From the NCBI GenBank assembly GCA_026692885.1, contig JAPLNJ010000208.1, positions 1 through 6,773 of the forward strand: DNA of 6,773 bases. Direction: 5' to 3'. Positions 1-6,153 of the stretch are shown here, in pieces. Below the pieces are notes generated by a model. That model was not told the DNA's origin. It was given only the letters and a program-made list of their open reading frames with translations, and searched no databases. This DNA comes from Planctomycetota bacterium. GTDB lineage: Bacteria > Planctomycetota > Planctomycetia > Pirellulales > Pirellulaceae. Both the position numbers and the translations under genes were made by a program. Numbering within the stretch: position 1 is the first letter of the stretch; every line of letters begins with the position of its first letter.

Positions 1-33
1 GGCAGCAGGCTTTCCCTAGGCTTGGGCACACGA

Positions 34-139
34 CCGCGAAAACTGAAATCTGTACGTCTGACCCCAGCTGGTGGTCCGTCTCTGCGAAACCGTAAGACTC
101 CATGCTTGACACCGACAACCCCGAAAACCGTTTGGTGCT
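34..139 (+). repeat. Diverged repeat unit, copy 1
   Basis: This is the first of three units of 105-108 bp. It starts CCGCGAAAA, contains GACCCCAGC at 60-68 and AAACC at 87-91, and ends AACCGTTTGGTGCT at 126-139. The spacing from AAACC to the end block is identical in copy 3. Its end abuts copy 2 head-on. Confidence 0.7.
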
Positions 140-174
140 AGCACCAAGCGGTGTTTCGGGTGGGTGTCGTCAAG
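105..174. repeat. 70-bp imperfect palindrome at the junction of copies 1 and 2
   Basis: The centre TTGGTGCTAGCACCAA (132-147) is a perfect 16-bp palindrome. Pairing continues outward with a few mismatches and a bulge to the outermost six bases, CTTGAC at 105-110 and GTCAAG at 169-174. The arms are the ends of two oppositely oriented repeat units. No T-run follows on either side, so it is not a typical terminator. Confidence 0.85.
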
Positions 175-247
175 AATGAGATTTAGCGGTTCGGCATGGG
201 TGGCGTCGCGAGACGAGGGTCTGTCCTTCAAATTTCATTTTTCGCGG
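140..247 (-). repeat. Diverged repeat unit, copy 2 (inverted)
   Basis: Read on the minus strand it begins CCGCGAAAAATGAAA, passes GACAGACCC and AACCGCTAAA, and ends CACCGCTTGGTGCT. The block order matches copies 1 and 3, with the largest divergence in the middle. Its beginning faces copy 3 across a 34-bp spacer. Confidence 0.7.
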
Positions 248-292
248 CGGAGACGTCTTGTCAGTAGGGGGAGCATTGTCGCCGCGAAAAAT
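237..292. repeat. Inverted repeat with perfect 13-bp arms
   Basis: ATTTTTCGCGGCG at 237-249 and CGCCGCGAAAAAT at 280-292 are exact reverse complements separated by 30 bp. They are the starting ends of repeat copies 2 and 3. On both strands the T-run comes before the stem and the A-run after it, the wrong polarity for an intrinsic terminator. Confidence 0.85.
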
Positions 293-386
293 AAAAGTTG
301 AACGACAGACCCCAGCCGCTGCCGCGACCGGGAAAACCATAAAGTCTCAAAGTGAACGTCAACCGGCTTCGCAACCGTTTGGTGCT
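282..386 (+). repeat. Diverged repeat unit, copy 3
   Basis: It begins CCGCGAAAAATAAAA, contains GACAGACCCCAGC (304-316 region) and AAACC (334-338), and ends in the same 14 bases as copy 1, AACCGTTTGGTGCT at 373-386. Similarity to the other copies stops there, which marks the unit boundary. Confidence 0.7.
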
Positions 387-609
387 CGGCTGCCTGGCGC
401 GGGTTGGGGCGTACCTGGCCGCAACGCGGAGAGGTCGCCTGCAGCGGCTGCAATTTCCGCCGGCTTATTCGCCTCTCCCTTCGCACGCAGTCGAGTCCAA
501 TACTTGCCTGACGGTTTCCCGGCCCCGTTGCCAGACTTGCGGGGAGTCTCAATTGATGGGTGTCACCAAACGCTACCCTCAACAGTTGCACCTGCCCCGA
601 TTATCGGCC
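387..609. other. Non-coding stretch with no supported gene
   Basis: Long frames are open here on both strands, but their products are Arg/Pro/Ala-rich and show no family resemblance. I see no tRNA, rRNA or terminator with a T-run. A small palindrome (TGCAGCGGCTGCA) lies near 439-451. The stretch separates the gene remnant from the three-unit repeat region. Confidence 0.5.
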
Positions 610-886
610 TCAAGGTGGACTGAAAACGAACGGATACGGCCCGGCTATTCCCGCGCCGACAATCAGATAAGCCTGGAAAGTGCCGACGGGGATCTGCGAT
701 TCCAGAGCGGCGCCGACATCGAAACTGAAGGCGGCTTCGACTCGCAGCTCGGATCCCGGCAAGCCTGGCACGACAGCGGGGACCGCCAGATCGATTTGCG
801 ACGACGATTTGCTGAGAACCCAAAGCGGGGCCCCAACGGCGAGTGTTTTCGATCACCTCCGCGCGATCGACGACGGGCCTTTCCAT
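610..886 (-). pseudogene. Frameshifted short homologue of the exported protein's C-terminal domain
   Basis: Beginning 27 bp after the preceding stop, and in the same frame, an ATG at 886 opens MERPVVDRAEVIE, close to RPVVDKSPIS at residue 224 onward of the exported protein. The similarity then moves to another frame at a run of four A's (846-849 on the minus strand). From there to a TGA at 610-612 it reads AAFSFDVGAAL, then GTFQAYLIVG and GPYPF, matching AAFEVDLPAAA, GEYQVYVDLG and GPYLF in the intact gene. The joined product would be about 92 residues, against about 120 in the parent domain, and has no signal peptide. At nucleotide level the two are well diverged, so this is not a recent tandem copy. 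I read it as the decayed remnant of a second, related gene. If the A-run is a sequencing error, it could be a small intact gene. Confidence 0.6.
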
Positions 887-913
887 TTCTCCGAACCTGA
901 TCGACGGCGGGTA

Positions 914-1948
914 TTATTGATGCCCAGACCGGTGAATGTGACTGAATAAATAGGGCCCAATCAATTCGTCCCCAAGATCCACATAGACCTGGTATTCGCC
1001 GGCAAGCTGCGTCTCCGCCGCCGCTGGCAGGTCCACTTCGAACGCCGCCCTCCACACTTGTTTGCCATCTGCGTCGGGACGTCTTTGCGCAGGTGTCGTC
1101 ACGGGTATGATAACTGGCTTCTCGTCCAATTGAATCAACACGACATTCAATGAACAAAGCGGATGTTCGGAGGCAAGATCACGAACGCTATTCCCGGGAA
1201 TCGGCGCGGAAATCCTAATCAGCGCGCCCGTCAATGCAACCTGGGCGGTCGAGATCGGAGATTTGTCGACGACAGGACGTACATACGGCTGGGGGGCGGG
1301 AAGCGGAACGTCCGGTGGCGATTTGGCGCTATCCAATTCCATCACTACGCTATTGGAGCGTACGTCATGGGCCACAGCGGTGACGGCGATCTGCCCTTTC
1401 GCATAAGTTTGAGGAACCTTGGCCTGCAAATCGAACCAATTGACCCCGGCGCTCCATGAAATGGCGTCTAGTTTATCCGGAGGATCGCCTTTACCCGACA
1501 ACAAGGGAACCTTCCCTCGCCGCATGTTCACTAAGGGTTCCGCCACCCTCAGCTTGCCACTGGACGAATCCCGAACGAATACGTGAAGATTTGTCGTGAA
1601 ATTGACCTGCCAACTGCGCAAACCCGACGCGATACTCGCAACTAATACCGGGATGTTCGTCTGCTCATCCAAGTCCACCCGCGCCGGGGCAGATAACGCC
1701 AACAGCGGCGACGGCGTATCGGGCTCATCCAAAAACAAACCAGACAACAGGTTCTGTAGATCCCTCTGCCGATCGTCGGTGAACTTGAAATAGTCGCCCG
1801 ATTCAGGCAACGCGATCAGACGGGCGGCCCGATCCTGGATATTGCTCATACGATGTGCCTTATCGGTTGGTCTAACAGGCTCCTTGGCCGTCGCACTGAC
1901 GCCAAGCAGCGCAAGCAGTAGGTGAATGACAAATCGACGCCGAGCCAT
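914..1948 (-). CDS. Exported protein, candidate immunity to the metallopeptidase
   Basis: The 344-residue product starts with a clear Sec signal peptide: basic MARRR, hydrophobic core FVIHLLLALLGV, and a likely signal peptidase I site after Ala-Thr-Ala (19-21). No lipobox cysteine is present, so the mature protein is probably soluble in the periplasm. The rest looks beta-rich and may form Ig-like domains, with a proline-rich hinge near 211-223 and a C-terminal domain of about 120 residues starting at RPVVD (224-228). The family is not recognised. ATG 1948 begins 15 bp after the effector stop. GAAGAG lies directly against the ATG, closer than ideal, so termination-reinitiation coupling is plausible. 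A periplasmic protein encoded right behind a peptidase effector fits an immunity protein (inference). A secreted accessory subunit is the main alternative. A shortened homologue of its C-terminal domain follows at 610-886. Confidence 0.8.
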   Translation of the reverse strand: MARRRFVIHLLLALLGVSATAKEPVRPTDKAHRMSNIQDRAARLIALPESGDYFKFTDDRQRDLQNLLSGLFLDEPDTPSPLLALSAPARVDLDEQTNIPVLVASIASGLRSWQVNFTTNLHVFVRDSSSGKLRVAEPLVNMRRGKVPLLSGKGDPPDKLDAISWSAGVNWFDLQAKVPQTYAKGQIAVTAVAHDVRSNSVVMELDSAKSPPDVPLPAPQPYVRPVVDKSPISTAQVALTGALIRISAPIPGNSVRDLASEHPLCSLNVVLIQLDEKPVIIPVTTPAQRRPDADGKQVWRAAFEVDLPAAAETQLAGEYQVYVDLGDELIGPYLFSHIHRSGHQ

Positions 1949-1963
1949 CTCTTCACAAACCGT

Positions 1964-4738
1964 CTATTTGGTCATGTCTTGCACCAAGACATAAGCATGA
2001 CAGACTGGACAATATCGATTCAATGCGGCAGGTTGCGGCCCGCTTTCATACATCAGGCATTTTTTGTTGACATATTTACAATGCGATCCATCGTGATCGT
2101 ACTGATGGGGATGTTTGGGTATCCCGCCCGGATAGATCTTGGCGACTTGCTTAAATGAATGGCCGAGCTCGTGGTTGATCGTGTTGATGAAGTCCTGCTC
2201 GTCGTTCGGCGTGTAGCTGTTCACGATGCCGTCGGGATACGAAGTGCCAAGGAAACGCTCCGCTCCTCTCAAGGTCAAGTTGATGATCCTGATTTCCGTC
2301 TGCGCGCCTATGACCAATCCCGCCGGGGCCTTGATGCGCACCTCGTGGGGGTCATCGCGGTTGGGATCGAGATCGATATCGGCGGCTAGTAAAGCGACCT
2401 GCGGCCCATCAACCCATGCATGCGCGATTGGGTCCCAATTTCTAATCTGCCAATCTCCACTGTCCAGCAAGGTTCCGCCTTGTAGGGGCGGATCCAGCAA
2501 CTCGGCGTTCACCTTGGTCTTCTTCGGCAGGTCGGCGGGGCGGAACCAAGGGATGGTGACAGCCGACGTGTTGTTGCCCGCGATCCACAAGCCATTGGCG
2601 TTCAGCATCGGAATCATCACCGGTTTATCGGCCATGGGCGCAGCCAGCACGAAGAACCTCGACTCCGTGGCGTCGCCGACCATGAGTCCGGCGTCCATAT
2701 TGTTTTTGTAATTGTTCCTATAGTTATTCGAGGAGTCCACGTAATAGCTGAGCATGTACTTGGGGTAGATGACCCTGGGGTTGATGGCGTCGGCGTCAGC
2801 GCGCGACATCTCAATCGCCGGAATCGCTTCCATGACGACCTTCACAGCTTTATACGTATCGGCGGCATTGAAAAATCCGGCGACGACAACGCCTTGCACT
2901 TTGATTTCCTGGTACCAGAACTTACGCCAGACGGTTATCGTATCAGCGGCAAAGACCGGTTTCCTCTTCTCCAGTTTCGGATACCCGTGCACGTACTTGG
3001 CGAGATGGGGATCTTGATCGATGTAGGCCGCCGGTCGGAACTTGTCTCCGCCGAATCGCGATAGCGTGAGCTCCGTCTTCGCGTACCCGGTCACATCGGT
3101 CTTTGCAGAAAGGTGCAGCAGGTTCTTCCGGTCCGTTTTGTCCAAGTGCTTGACCGCGGCCGCGATACCGTTCCATTTCCAGGTCGTCGGCAAATCCACC
3201 CCCCAGTTCGCAGCCTTCATGTTATTCTTGTCCGGGGCCAGCATGAAATGAACCGTGACGTCCTTGATCGGCTCGGTGAGCCGGGCACCAATGGTGACCT
3301 TGCGGCCGTTCGGGTCGGGCTTCACCAAGTTAATGTAGAACTGCTTCTGACCGGGATCCCACGCACTAGCTCCGCCGATCGGGGGCGTGTAATCCAGTTT
3401 GACTTCGTTGATCTTGACGACCGTAAACCGAGCCCAATCCCCATTCTGCTTGGCGGTTTTTTCCAGACCGCCGGGATCCCGATTCAGCCCAAGGTCCAGC
3501 CTGATACTGAGGGCTTTCGAACTGGCCGTCTTGCCCTCCACCCAAAACTCCTTGTCGGCTACTTTGAGATCAGAGACCCGGATCTCTAGGGGAAGCGGTT
3601 TGAGAGCAGCGTCCCATTCCTTGCCGTGCACAGCGCAGCTGCCCGTGGTGCCCGTGGTGTTCGTTTCGTTCAGGGTAATCTTGTAGTTATCGGTTCCGGC
3701 CGGCCACTGAGACGCTTCGAGTTTCTTCACGAGCAATCGGGCGCGACCGAAGGAGGCCGTGTTCTGCACGTGCAGGACGCGGCCCGGCTTGACCTTTTCC
3801 ACGTCCGTCAGCTCCTTTTGAGCGGGAAGAACCTTCTTAAAGAGATTGGTGTGGTAAGTGCTGACGGGATCCGTGTCCGGGTTTACTTGGATCGCAGCCA
3901 GAGCGACGGTGTCGTGCTGGTGTGGAATCAATTTCAGCTCCACCACGCCCATTTCTCCTTGCGCCGGGTTCTTGTCGCGTTGGATAAACCCGTCGCCCGG
4001 ATCATTCAGCGTGAGTTCGGCCGTGAACGGGCCCGCGGTCTTGCCTTTCAGATACAGCTTTAGTTTTTTGCCGCGGCCGAGTTGATCGTTGGTGAGTTGG
4101 CCGTTAGACGGCAGCTTGTTGTTGGTAGTGCAGTTTTCGTCCAGGAAGATGTCCACGTTCGGAGCAGTGAACACACCGCCCTTTTCGAAGTGATGCGTCC
4201 CCTGATAGTCTTTGTCGGGAAGGCCGGCATATTTCTCGGTGAACGACAATTCGATGTAGGTCGGATCGGCGTAGAACTTCGTTGGTTCTGTCACGTCTTG
4301 ATGATCGGTGAGTCTTCTGTCGAGAAGCACCACTTTGTACTCCATCTCGATCTTTGGGGTGACAATGTTCTTCCGTTCCACGATGATCTCGACGGTCTTG
4401 TCATCCCCCAATGCCAGCGTGATTGTTTGCGAGGCGGCAGGGGCGGCAAAATCTTTGTCGTCCGGACTAAGAAAATTCTCCACCACGACCGTGTAGTCTC
4501 CGGGGGCAACCGTGCCGAACTCAGCCAGCCCTGACTTCTTCCCGGTAGACTTAGAGCGCGCGTTCGCCTTCACTTTGGCATAGATCGGTTTCTTGTTGCC
4601 GTCATCCAAGCAGTAGACCTTCACCGATAGTTTCGGGCGTTTCTTCTTGCAGGGTAATTCTGGAGAACTGACTGAATTTCCCCCGGTCGGTAGGTTCGCG
4701 CCAAGAGTTTCAGCCTTGTTCTTGTCTTTTGCCGTCAT
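1964..4738 (-). CDS. Predicted T6SS zinc-metallopeptidase effector
   Basis: The product is 924 residues. The C-terminus carries HELGH (856-860), the zinc-binding and catalytic motif of many metallopeptidases: H856 and H860 as ligands, E857 as general base. Downstream come a His-rich stretch (H876, H878, H882, H886) that probably supplies a further ligand, an MY turn after C894, and a CPVC pair (910-913). Residues about 37-117 resemble a small Ig or prealbumin-like beta domain of the carboxypeptidase-regulatory/SpaA type. The long middle is beta-rich in appearance and unassigned, with an Asn/Tyr-rich stretch near 664-684. No signal peptide, VgrG, PAAR or Rhs part is seen, so it needs a separate carrier, consistent with the DUF4123 gene upstream. 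A metallopeptidase effector acting in the target periplasm is known from the VgrG2b C-terminal domain of Pseudomonas aeruginosa; homology to it is not claimed. It overlaps no neighbour, and the exported-protein gene begins 15 bp after its stop. The peptidase call is firm. The effector role is inferred from context. Confidence 0.85.
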   Translation of the reverse strand: MTAKDKNKAETLGANLPTGGNSVSSPELPCKKKRPKLSVKVYCLDDGNKKPIYAKVKANARSKSTGKKSGLAEFGTVAPGDYTVVVENFLSPDDKDFAAPAASQTITLALGDDKTVEIIVERKNIVTPKIEMEYKVVLLDRRLTDHQDVTEPTKFYADPTYIELSFTEKYAGLPDKDYQGTHHFEKGGVFTAPNVDIFLDENCTTNNKLPSNGQLTNDQLGRGKKLKLYLKGKTAGPFTAELTLNDPGDGFIQRDKNPAQGEMGVVELKLIPHQHDTVALAAIQVNPDTDPVSTYHTNLFKKVLPAQKELTDVEKVKPGRVLHVQNTASFGRARLLVKKLEASQWPAGTDNYKITLNETNTTGTTGSCAVHGKEWDAALKPLPLEIRVSDLKVADKEFWVEGKTASSKALSIRLDLGLNRDPGGLEKTAKQNGDWARFTVVKINEVKLDYTPPIGGASAWDPGQKQFYINLVKPDPNGRKVTIGARLTEPIKDVTVHFMLAPDKNNMKAANWGVDLPTTWKWNGIAAAVKHLDKTDRKNLLHLSAKTDVTGYAKTELTLSRFGGDKFRPAAYIDQDPHLAKYVHGYPKLEKRKPVFAADTITVWRKFWYQEIKVQGVVVAGFFNAADTYKAVKVVMEAIPAIEMSRADADAINPRVIYPKYMLSYYVDSSNNYRNNYKNNMDAGLMVGDATESRFFVLAAPMADKPVMIPMLNANGLWIAGNNTSAVTIPWFRPADLPKKTKVNAELLDPPLQGGTLLDSGDWQIRNWDPIAHAWVDGPQVALLAADIDLDPNRDDPHEVRIKAPAGLVIGAQTEIRIINLTLRGAERFLGTSYPDGIVNSYTPNDEQDFINTINHELGHSFKQVAKIYPGGIPKHPHQYDHDGSHCKYVNKKCLMYESGPQPAALNRYCPVCHAYVLVQDMTK
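2159..2173 (-). other. HELGH zinc-binding active-site codons
   Basis: These five codons encode His-Glu-Leu-Gly-His in the effector. They are preceded by the residues FINTIN, which fits the usual hydrophobic helix carrying an HExxH motif. Confidence 0.9.
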
Positions 4739-4745
4739 AAGGCGA

Positions 4746-4752
4746 CCTTCCT
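4746..4752 (-). promoter_or_regulatory. Ribosome binding site fixing the effector start
   Basis: AGGAAGG sits seven bases before the ATG at 4738, in the 20-bp gap after the preceding gene. It decides the start. The same frame stays open upstream to 4870, but that stretch overlaps the preceding gene and has an Arg/Pro-rich composition typical of a shadow frame. Confidence 0.75.
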
Positions 4753-4758
4753 GAGGAG

Positions 4759-5523
4759 CTAATCGGGGCTTAGCGACTGTTCGATGTGGGTCAGCGCCTG
4801 GGCATGCATCCGCAGGGCGCGATCGGTTTCGTCGGCGAGGGAGGCGTCCTGCAACACGGCGCTGGCCCAAGGGTGGAGCGGATCGCGGTCAAATCCGCTA
4901 CCGAGCATGAACATCAGCGTCACAAAGACGAACACCCCGCGGGGGTGCTGCAGCCCATACTCGGCGGCGCGCACGATGCCGTCCGCGATCATGACGCGGG
5001 TGGCCTCCGCCCCTTGGTGTTCGAACTTCTGCGGATAGAATCCCTTCAGGATCTCACAGACATCAGCGATCCATTGGTCGCCCTGGCTGTCGGGGACGGT
5101 TGCCAGATCAAAGGCGCGGATGCGCAACATCGCCCGCACGATCCATTCGGCATGTTCGCCGGCCGTCGCCCCCAGATAATCCAAGGTCTCTTTGAAAAGG
5201 TTGTCCAGACGCAACGTGGGATCGGCGATGGCGTCTTCGCTCAGACAGTCCGCCACCCAGGGCAATTGCGGGTCATGGACAAAATCTGCGCCCAGGATGA
5301 ATGTCAGGGAGACGTAGACACTGACCTGCCGTTTGGTCGAGTAGCCCCGCACCGCCGCCGCGTGGACGCCTTGTCGAACCAGCTGGCGGATCTGGGCCTG
5401 GCCGCCGGCCTGCCGGCATTCCCGGGGATAATGGCGGAGGAAAAGCTCAACCAGGCCCTCTTCGAAGCGGGCCTGGGCTTCTCGCCCGAAGACCGTCATC
5501 TGCGCATGGCGAATCACCAACAT
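4759..5523 (-). CDS. Unrecognised protein with an internally duplicated domain
   Basis: The 254-residue product was not assigned to a named family. It has two homologous halves: residues about 22-117 align with about 153-248 at an offset near 130. The best matching stretch runs from VSVYVSLTFILG through DFVHDPQLPWV (67-90) in copy one and from VFVFVTLMFMLG through FDRDPLHPWA (197-220) in copy two. Each copy has helices around an FxP or YP turn, a hydrophobic strand-like segment and a conserved DP-x-x-PW motif. The hydrophobic segments are short and followed by acidic loops, so I read them as buried core rather than membrane. No signal peptide is seen, so it is probably cytoplasmic. ATG 5523 has GAGAGGG four bases upstream. 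It sits between the adaptor and the effector, a position that suggests a second chaperone or stabiliser for the effector (inference). A cytoplasmic immunity role is also possible. Confidence 0.85.
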   Translation of the reverse strand: MLVIRHAQMTVFGREAQARFEEGLVELFLRHYPRECRQAGGQAQIRQLVRQGVHAAAVRGYSTKRQVSVYVSLTFILGADFVHDPQLPWVADCLSEDAIADPTLRLDNLFKETLDYLGATAGEHAEWIVRAMLRIRAFDLATVPDSQGDQWIADVCEILKGFYPQKFEHQGAEATRVMIADGIVRAAEYGLQHPRGVFVFVTLMFMLGSGFDRDPLHPWASAVLQDASLADETDRALRMHAQALTHIEQSLSPD

Positions 5524-5588
5524 AAATCCCTCTCGTTTTCCAGGCGGGGGCCGAGAGCAAGACTTGCGAAAAACGGTTTGACGCTCAT
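5514..5588 (-). CDS. Possible 24-residue linking ORF
   Basis: This short ORF begins with an ATG that shares ATGA with the stop of the DUF4123 gene. It ends in a TGA that lies inside the first codons of the next gene. It has one of the strongest Shine-Dalgarno sequences in the window (AAGGAGGGG, 5591-5599). The peptide starts MSVKPFF and ends DLCW, with no recognised motif. It may be a translated small protein, a leader that couples translation of the two neighbours, or simply a landing site for ribosomes reinitiating at 5523. Nothing shows that the peptide itself has a function. Confidence 0.4.
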   Translation of the reverse strand: MSVKPFFASLALGPRLENERDLCW

Positions 5589-6136
5589 GGCCCCTCCTTT
5601 CCCTGCAGCCGGATCCGCCGATCCTGCAGCCGTGAGCCGTCGAACGTAAACTCGATAAGGGTTTGGGGATCCTGGTCCTCGACCAGATAGCGGCTGATCG
5701 GGCCGAACACGGTCTTCAGTTCGTTCGGCAGACAGGTTGGCAGGTAGGTTCGCAGCACGCGGGGATCGTAGTAGCGAAACAGCAGGAACTTTCCCGCTTC
5801 GTCGCGGACCCGCAGGAACGTGCGCAGATGGTGGCGGAGGTTCGAACTGTCTTTGATGCTCACGAAGATGCCCCAACTATGGCCCCAGGCTTGCTCGAGC
5901 AAGCGTCGCGCAAAGGGTCGGTCCGGCGGTAACTCGACCAGATAGGGCGCGGCCAATTGCAGGGCGCGTGGCAGATGGCCGCTGTACAGGCAGAGATAAT
6001 CGAGGCCTGAATCCAACAAGAGGTGGAAGATACACGGGTCGCGGGCACCGTCAAGGATCGCCCACACGCTCGACTTGGCCGCCGGGCCGGCCGGCCAAAA
6101 CGTTTTCAAGACCTGCTCCAGATCGGGGCCAGCCAT
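5585..6136 (-). CDS. DUF4123 protein, T6SS effector adaptor/chaperone
   Basis: The 183-residue product matches the DUF4123 family, whose characterised members (Tap/TEC type) bind a specific effector in the cytoplasm and load it onto the VgrG/PAAR spike. Recognisable family landmarks in order are LDGARDP (28-34), LYSG (50-53), PYLVEL (64-69), WGHSWGIF (84-91), HLRTFLRVRD (103-112), FRYYDPRVLRTYLP (120-133) and FGP (144-146). A short tail follows, as usual for the family. I chose the ATG at 6136, with AAGG ten bases upstream and a 17-bp gap after the preceding gene. A GTG at 6193 would add 19 residues overlapping that gene and is less likely. The stop overlaps a small ORF as ATGA. No VgrG or PAAR gene is visible, so the spike it serves is outside the window. 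The family call is firm. The pairing with the metallopeptidase two main genes downstream is inferred from order. Confidence 0.93.
   Translation of the reverse strand: MAGPDLEQVLKTFWPAGPAAKSSVWAILDGARDPCIFHLLLDSGLDYLCLYSGHLPRALQLAAPYLVELPPDRPFARRLLEQAWGHSWGIFVSIKDSSNLRHHLRTFLRVRDEAGKFLLFRYYDPRVLRTYLPTCLPNELKTVFGPISRYLVEDQDPQTLIEFTFDGSRLQDRRIRLQGKEGP
5591..5599 (-). promoter_or_regulatory. Strong Shine-Dalgarno within the end of the DUF4123 gene
   Basis: AAGGAGGGG lies a few bases before the ATG at 5588, inside the last codons of the DUF4123 gene. It best explains initiation of the 24-codon ORF. The next full-length gene has its own weaker site, GAGAGGG at 5528-5534. Confidence 0.6.
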
Positions 6137-6153
6137 GTCAGTTTCGCCTTGGG

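Noticed and set aside
105..292. Intrinsic terminators at the two palindromes
   Set aside because: The 105-174 palindrome has no following T-run, and in the 237-292 inverted repeat the T and A runs are on the wrong sides on both strands.
176..301. 41-codon plus-strand ORF within repeat copy 2
   Set aside because: It has no Shine-Dalgarno and no recognisable product. Its frame is of interest only as part of the repeat comparison.
34..386. CRISPR array or tandem repeat array
   Set aside because: There are only three diverged units, in alternating orientation, with no regular short repeat-spacer pattern.
541..580. Fourth copy of the 106-bp repeat
   Set aside because: Only short shared words (TGGGTGTC, AGTCTCAA, CACCAA) occur, in an order that does not match the unit.
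258..900. Plus-strand ORFs 258-623 and 352-900
   Set aside because: They cross the repeat unit and the minus-strand gene remnant, are rich in Arg/Pro/Ser, and show no motif or ribosome binding site.
663..1157. Minus-strand ORF of 164 codons overlapping the exported-protein gene
   Set aside because: It is an out-of-frame shadow of the C-terminal part of the exported protein and of the remnant behind it.
4739..4870. Upstream extension of the effector frame by 44 codons
   Set aside because: It overlaps the end of the preceding gene, is Arg/Pro-rich, and a good Shine-Dalgarno (AGGAAGG) sits before the ATG at 4738.
4786..5649. Long plus-strand ORF of 287 codons
   Set aside because: It is antisense to the duplicated-domain gene and the start of its neighbour. 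The minus-strand frame has internal homology and a Shine-Dalgarno, while the plus frame shows no family resemblance.
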